Shown: piece by piece, positions 62,171 to 64,000 of the stretch
Position numbering within the stretch: position 1 is the stretch's first letter
How the letters are laid out: each line of letters opens with the position of its first letter
Source of the DNA: Pyrodictiaceae archaeon
GTDB taxonomy: Archaea; Thermoproteota; Thermoprotei_A; Sulfolobales; WANQ01
Assembly: GCA_015521735.1 (NCBI GenBank)
Contig: WANQ01000003.1
Location: 1-64,000, forward strand
Reading direction: 5' to 3'
DNA length: 64,000 bases
Position numbers and translations under genes: made by a program
Notes under the pieces: model-generated
Database searches by the model: none
What the model saw: only the letters and a program-made list of their open reading frames with translations
Told to the model about the DNA's origin: nothing

Positions 62171-64000
62171 ATGCCTACAACTAGGTACTTATCTCCAATA
62201 GGATTAGTTGGTAAGGGGTATAGGTTAATAATAGCTGAGAAGCCTAAGGCAGCTAAGAGAATAGCTGAAGCATTATCTTATGGTAAAGCCCGTAAGTACT
62301 ACTATAAAGGTGTTCCATACTGGTACTTTACTCTAGGTTACTCTAAATATGTTGTAGCTTCAGCTGTTGGACACTTATTTACACTTACAACCAGCCTAGA
62401 AGGCTTCCCTGTATTTGAATATTATTGGGCACCTATATGGGAAGTCGAGGACAAGGCTAGTTATGCTAAAAAGTACTATGAGCTACTTGCAATCCTAGCA
62501 AAATATGCCATAGAATACATTAATGCATGCGACTACGATATAGAGGGCTCAGTTATAGGCTACATGATAATAAGGAGTCTAGGCGATGTTAGAAGAGCTA
62601 AGAGAATGAAGTTCTCTAGCCTAACAGATACAGAGCTTAGAAGATCCTTCAACCAGCTAGGTCCTTTAGACACTCCTATGATAGAGGCAGGTCTATGTAG
62701 GCATGAACTAGACTGGATATGGGGTATCAATGTTAGTAGAGCATTAATGAGAGCATTACAGAAGACAACTGGTAGGAGAATAAGCCTTAGTGCTGGTAGA
62801 GTACAATCCCCTACACTAATAGAAGTTGTACGTAGAGAACGTGAACGCAAACTACATGTACCGAAGCCTAAACCAGTTGTTAGCGTTACAGTACTAATAG
62901 GCTCTGAGAAGGTACCAGTAGAACTAGTTGAACCTAAGCCTGAGACACTCATAGAGGCTAGAGAGCTAGCTAAAGCTCTTAAACAACAAGGATTTCTCTA
63001 CGTTTCATCAGTAAGTTATAGTGTTGAGAAGCTTCAACCACCTCCACCATTTAATCTAGGTGATCTACAGTCAGAAGCAGCAAGAATACACGGGTACAGT
63101 CCGTTAACCACGCAGAGAATAGCAGAGCAATTATACCTAGATGCACTAATAAGTTATCCTCGAACCAATAGCCAGAAGTTACCGCCAACACTAAATCACC
63201 TAAAAATACTAGAAAAGATAAGTAGTATAGGAAAATATGGTACACTGATAAGGAAACTAATAGCTGAAACCAAAGGAGTACTAAGGCCTAGGCAGGGAGT
63301 TAAAGATGACCCAGCGCATCCAGCAATATATCCTACTGGTGTTAAACCCGCTAAACTTAGTATACGTCAATGGAGAATATATGACTTGATAGTAAGGAGA
63401 TACTTGGCATGCTTTGCTAAACCAGCAGTAATTGAAGGAATACGTGCACTCTTATTAGGCCCTAAGAAGACATTATTTAAGCTAACCATTAAGTCCCTAA
63501 GATACCCGGGCTGGATAACATATTATCCCTATACACCAATAGAAGCAAGAACAATACCTAAAATAACGAAAGGTATGAGGCTAAAGATAAGTAGAGTAGC
63601 AGTTAAAGTAACATACTCGTCGCCTCCAGAACCCTATACTAGGGCTAAGATAGTTAAATGGATGGAAACAGTAAACATAGGGACTGAGGGGACAAGGGCA
63701 CGTATTGCTGAAACACTATTTGAAAGAAAATACTTGGAGGTAAAGTCGGGTAAGGTAACTGTTACACCATTAGGTTTTGCAGTAGCAGAAGTACTAGAAG
63801 AATACTTTAAAGATCTAACAAGCATTGAACTTACAAGGAAATTTGAACAGTTCATGGAGGAGATAAGATTAGGTAGAAGAAGCCGTAGCCAAGTAGTAAA
63901 TGAAGCTAAGAAAACACTACTAAAACTGTTTACTGAGTACAATAATAGAATAGAGGAAGTAGGATTAAAACTAGGCATTAGCCTAGGACTACTACAGCCT
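62171..64000 (+). CDS. topA: DNA topoisomerase IA (truncated by window end; absent from ORF track)
   Basis: ATG 62171 open to 64000: YRLIIAEKPKAAKRIAEALS, ACDYDIEGSVIGYMII (DxDxEG), LISYPRTNSQKLP catalytic Tyr. Confidence 0.94.
   Translation, partial: MPTTRYLSPIGLVGKGYRLIIAEKPKAAKRIAEALSYGKARKYYYKGVPYWYFTLGYSKYVVASAVGHLFTLTTSLEGFPVFEYYWAPIWEVEDKASYAKKYYELLAILAKYAIEYINACDYDIEGSVIGYMIIRSLGDVRRAKRMKFSSLTDTELRRSFNQLGPLDTPMIEAGLCRHELDWIWGINVSRALMRALQKTTGRRISLSAGRVQSPTLIEVVRRERERKLHVPKPKPVVSVTVLIGSEKVPVELVEPKPETLIEARELAKALKQQGFLYVSSVSYSVEKLQPPPPFNLGDLQSEAARIHGYSPLTTQRIAEQLYLDALISYPRTNSQKLPPTLNHLKILEKISSIGKYGTLIRKLIAETKGVLRPRQGVKDDPAHPAIYPTGVKPAKLSIRQWRIYDLIVRRYLACFAKPAVIEGIRALLLGPKKTLFKLTIKSLRYPGWITYYPYTPIEARTIPKITKGMRLKISRVAVKVTYSSPPEPYTRAKIVKWMETVNIGTEGTRARIAETLFERKYLEVKSGKVTVTPLGFAVAEVLEEYFKDLTSIELTRKFEQFMEEIRLGRRSRSQVVNEAKKTLLKLFTEYNNRIEEVGLKLGISLGLLQP

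Overview
The window is a gene-dense, low-GC hyperthermophilic crenarchaeal (Thermoproteota, probably Desulfurococcales-like) chromosome segment. It holds mostly informational and housekeeping genes with very short spacers. Main blocks: a peptide ABC transporter (SBP plus two permeases); a MoaD/SAMP-like protein; di-myo-inositol-phosphate synthesis genes; a replication cluster (orc1/cdc6, rfcL, rfcS, gins23, mcm); an intron-containing tRNA-Pro(GGG); RNA-processing genes (cca, thpR, rnz, Trm11-like, truA, trm1, fibrillarin, nop5, gar1); translation and transcription genes (S8e, S30e, SRP19, TFB, Rpc34-like, Rpo6, gatD/gatE); radical SAM enzymes; a class II ribonucleotide reductase with a mini-intein; a thermosome subunit; an exported phosphodiesterase; and a truncated topoisomerase IA. 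No CRISPR, IS element or prophage was seen. The most unusual signals are in the spacers. Several candidate box C/D sRNAs appear between or overlapping genes. One spacer (44512-44631) carries a regular [RTGAAGA-N12-CAGA] pattern suggesting two tandem C/D RNAs with a non-standard k-turn pair (A-A instead of U-U). Other notable points are a mini-intein placed exactly before the predicted catalytic cysteine of RNR, a probable AUU start codon for the Rpc34-like gene, and a TtuA/Ncs6-like protein with a destroyed PP-loop. All family assignments are from reading motifs; no database search was run.
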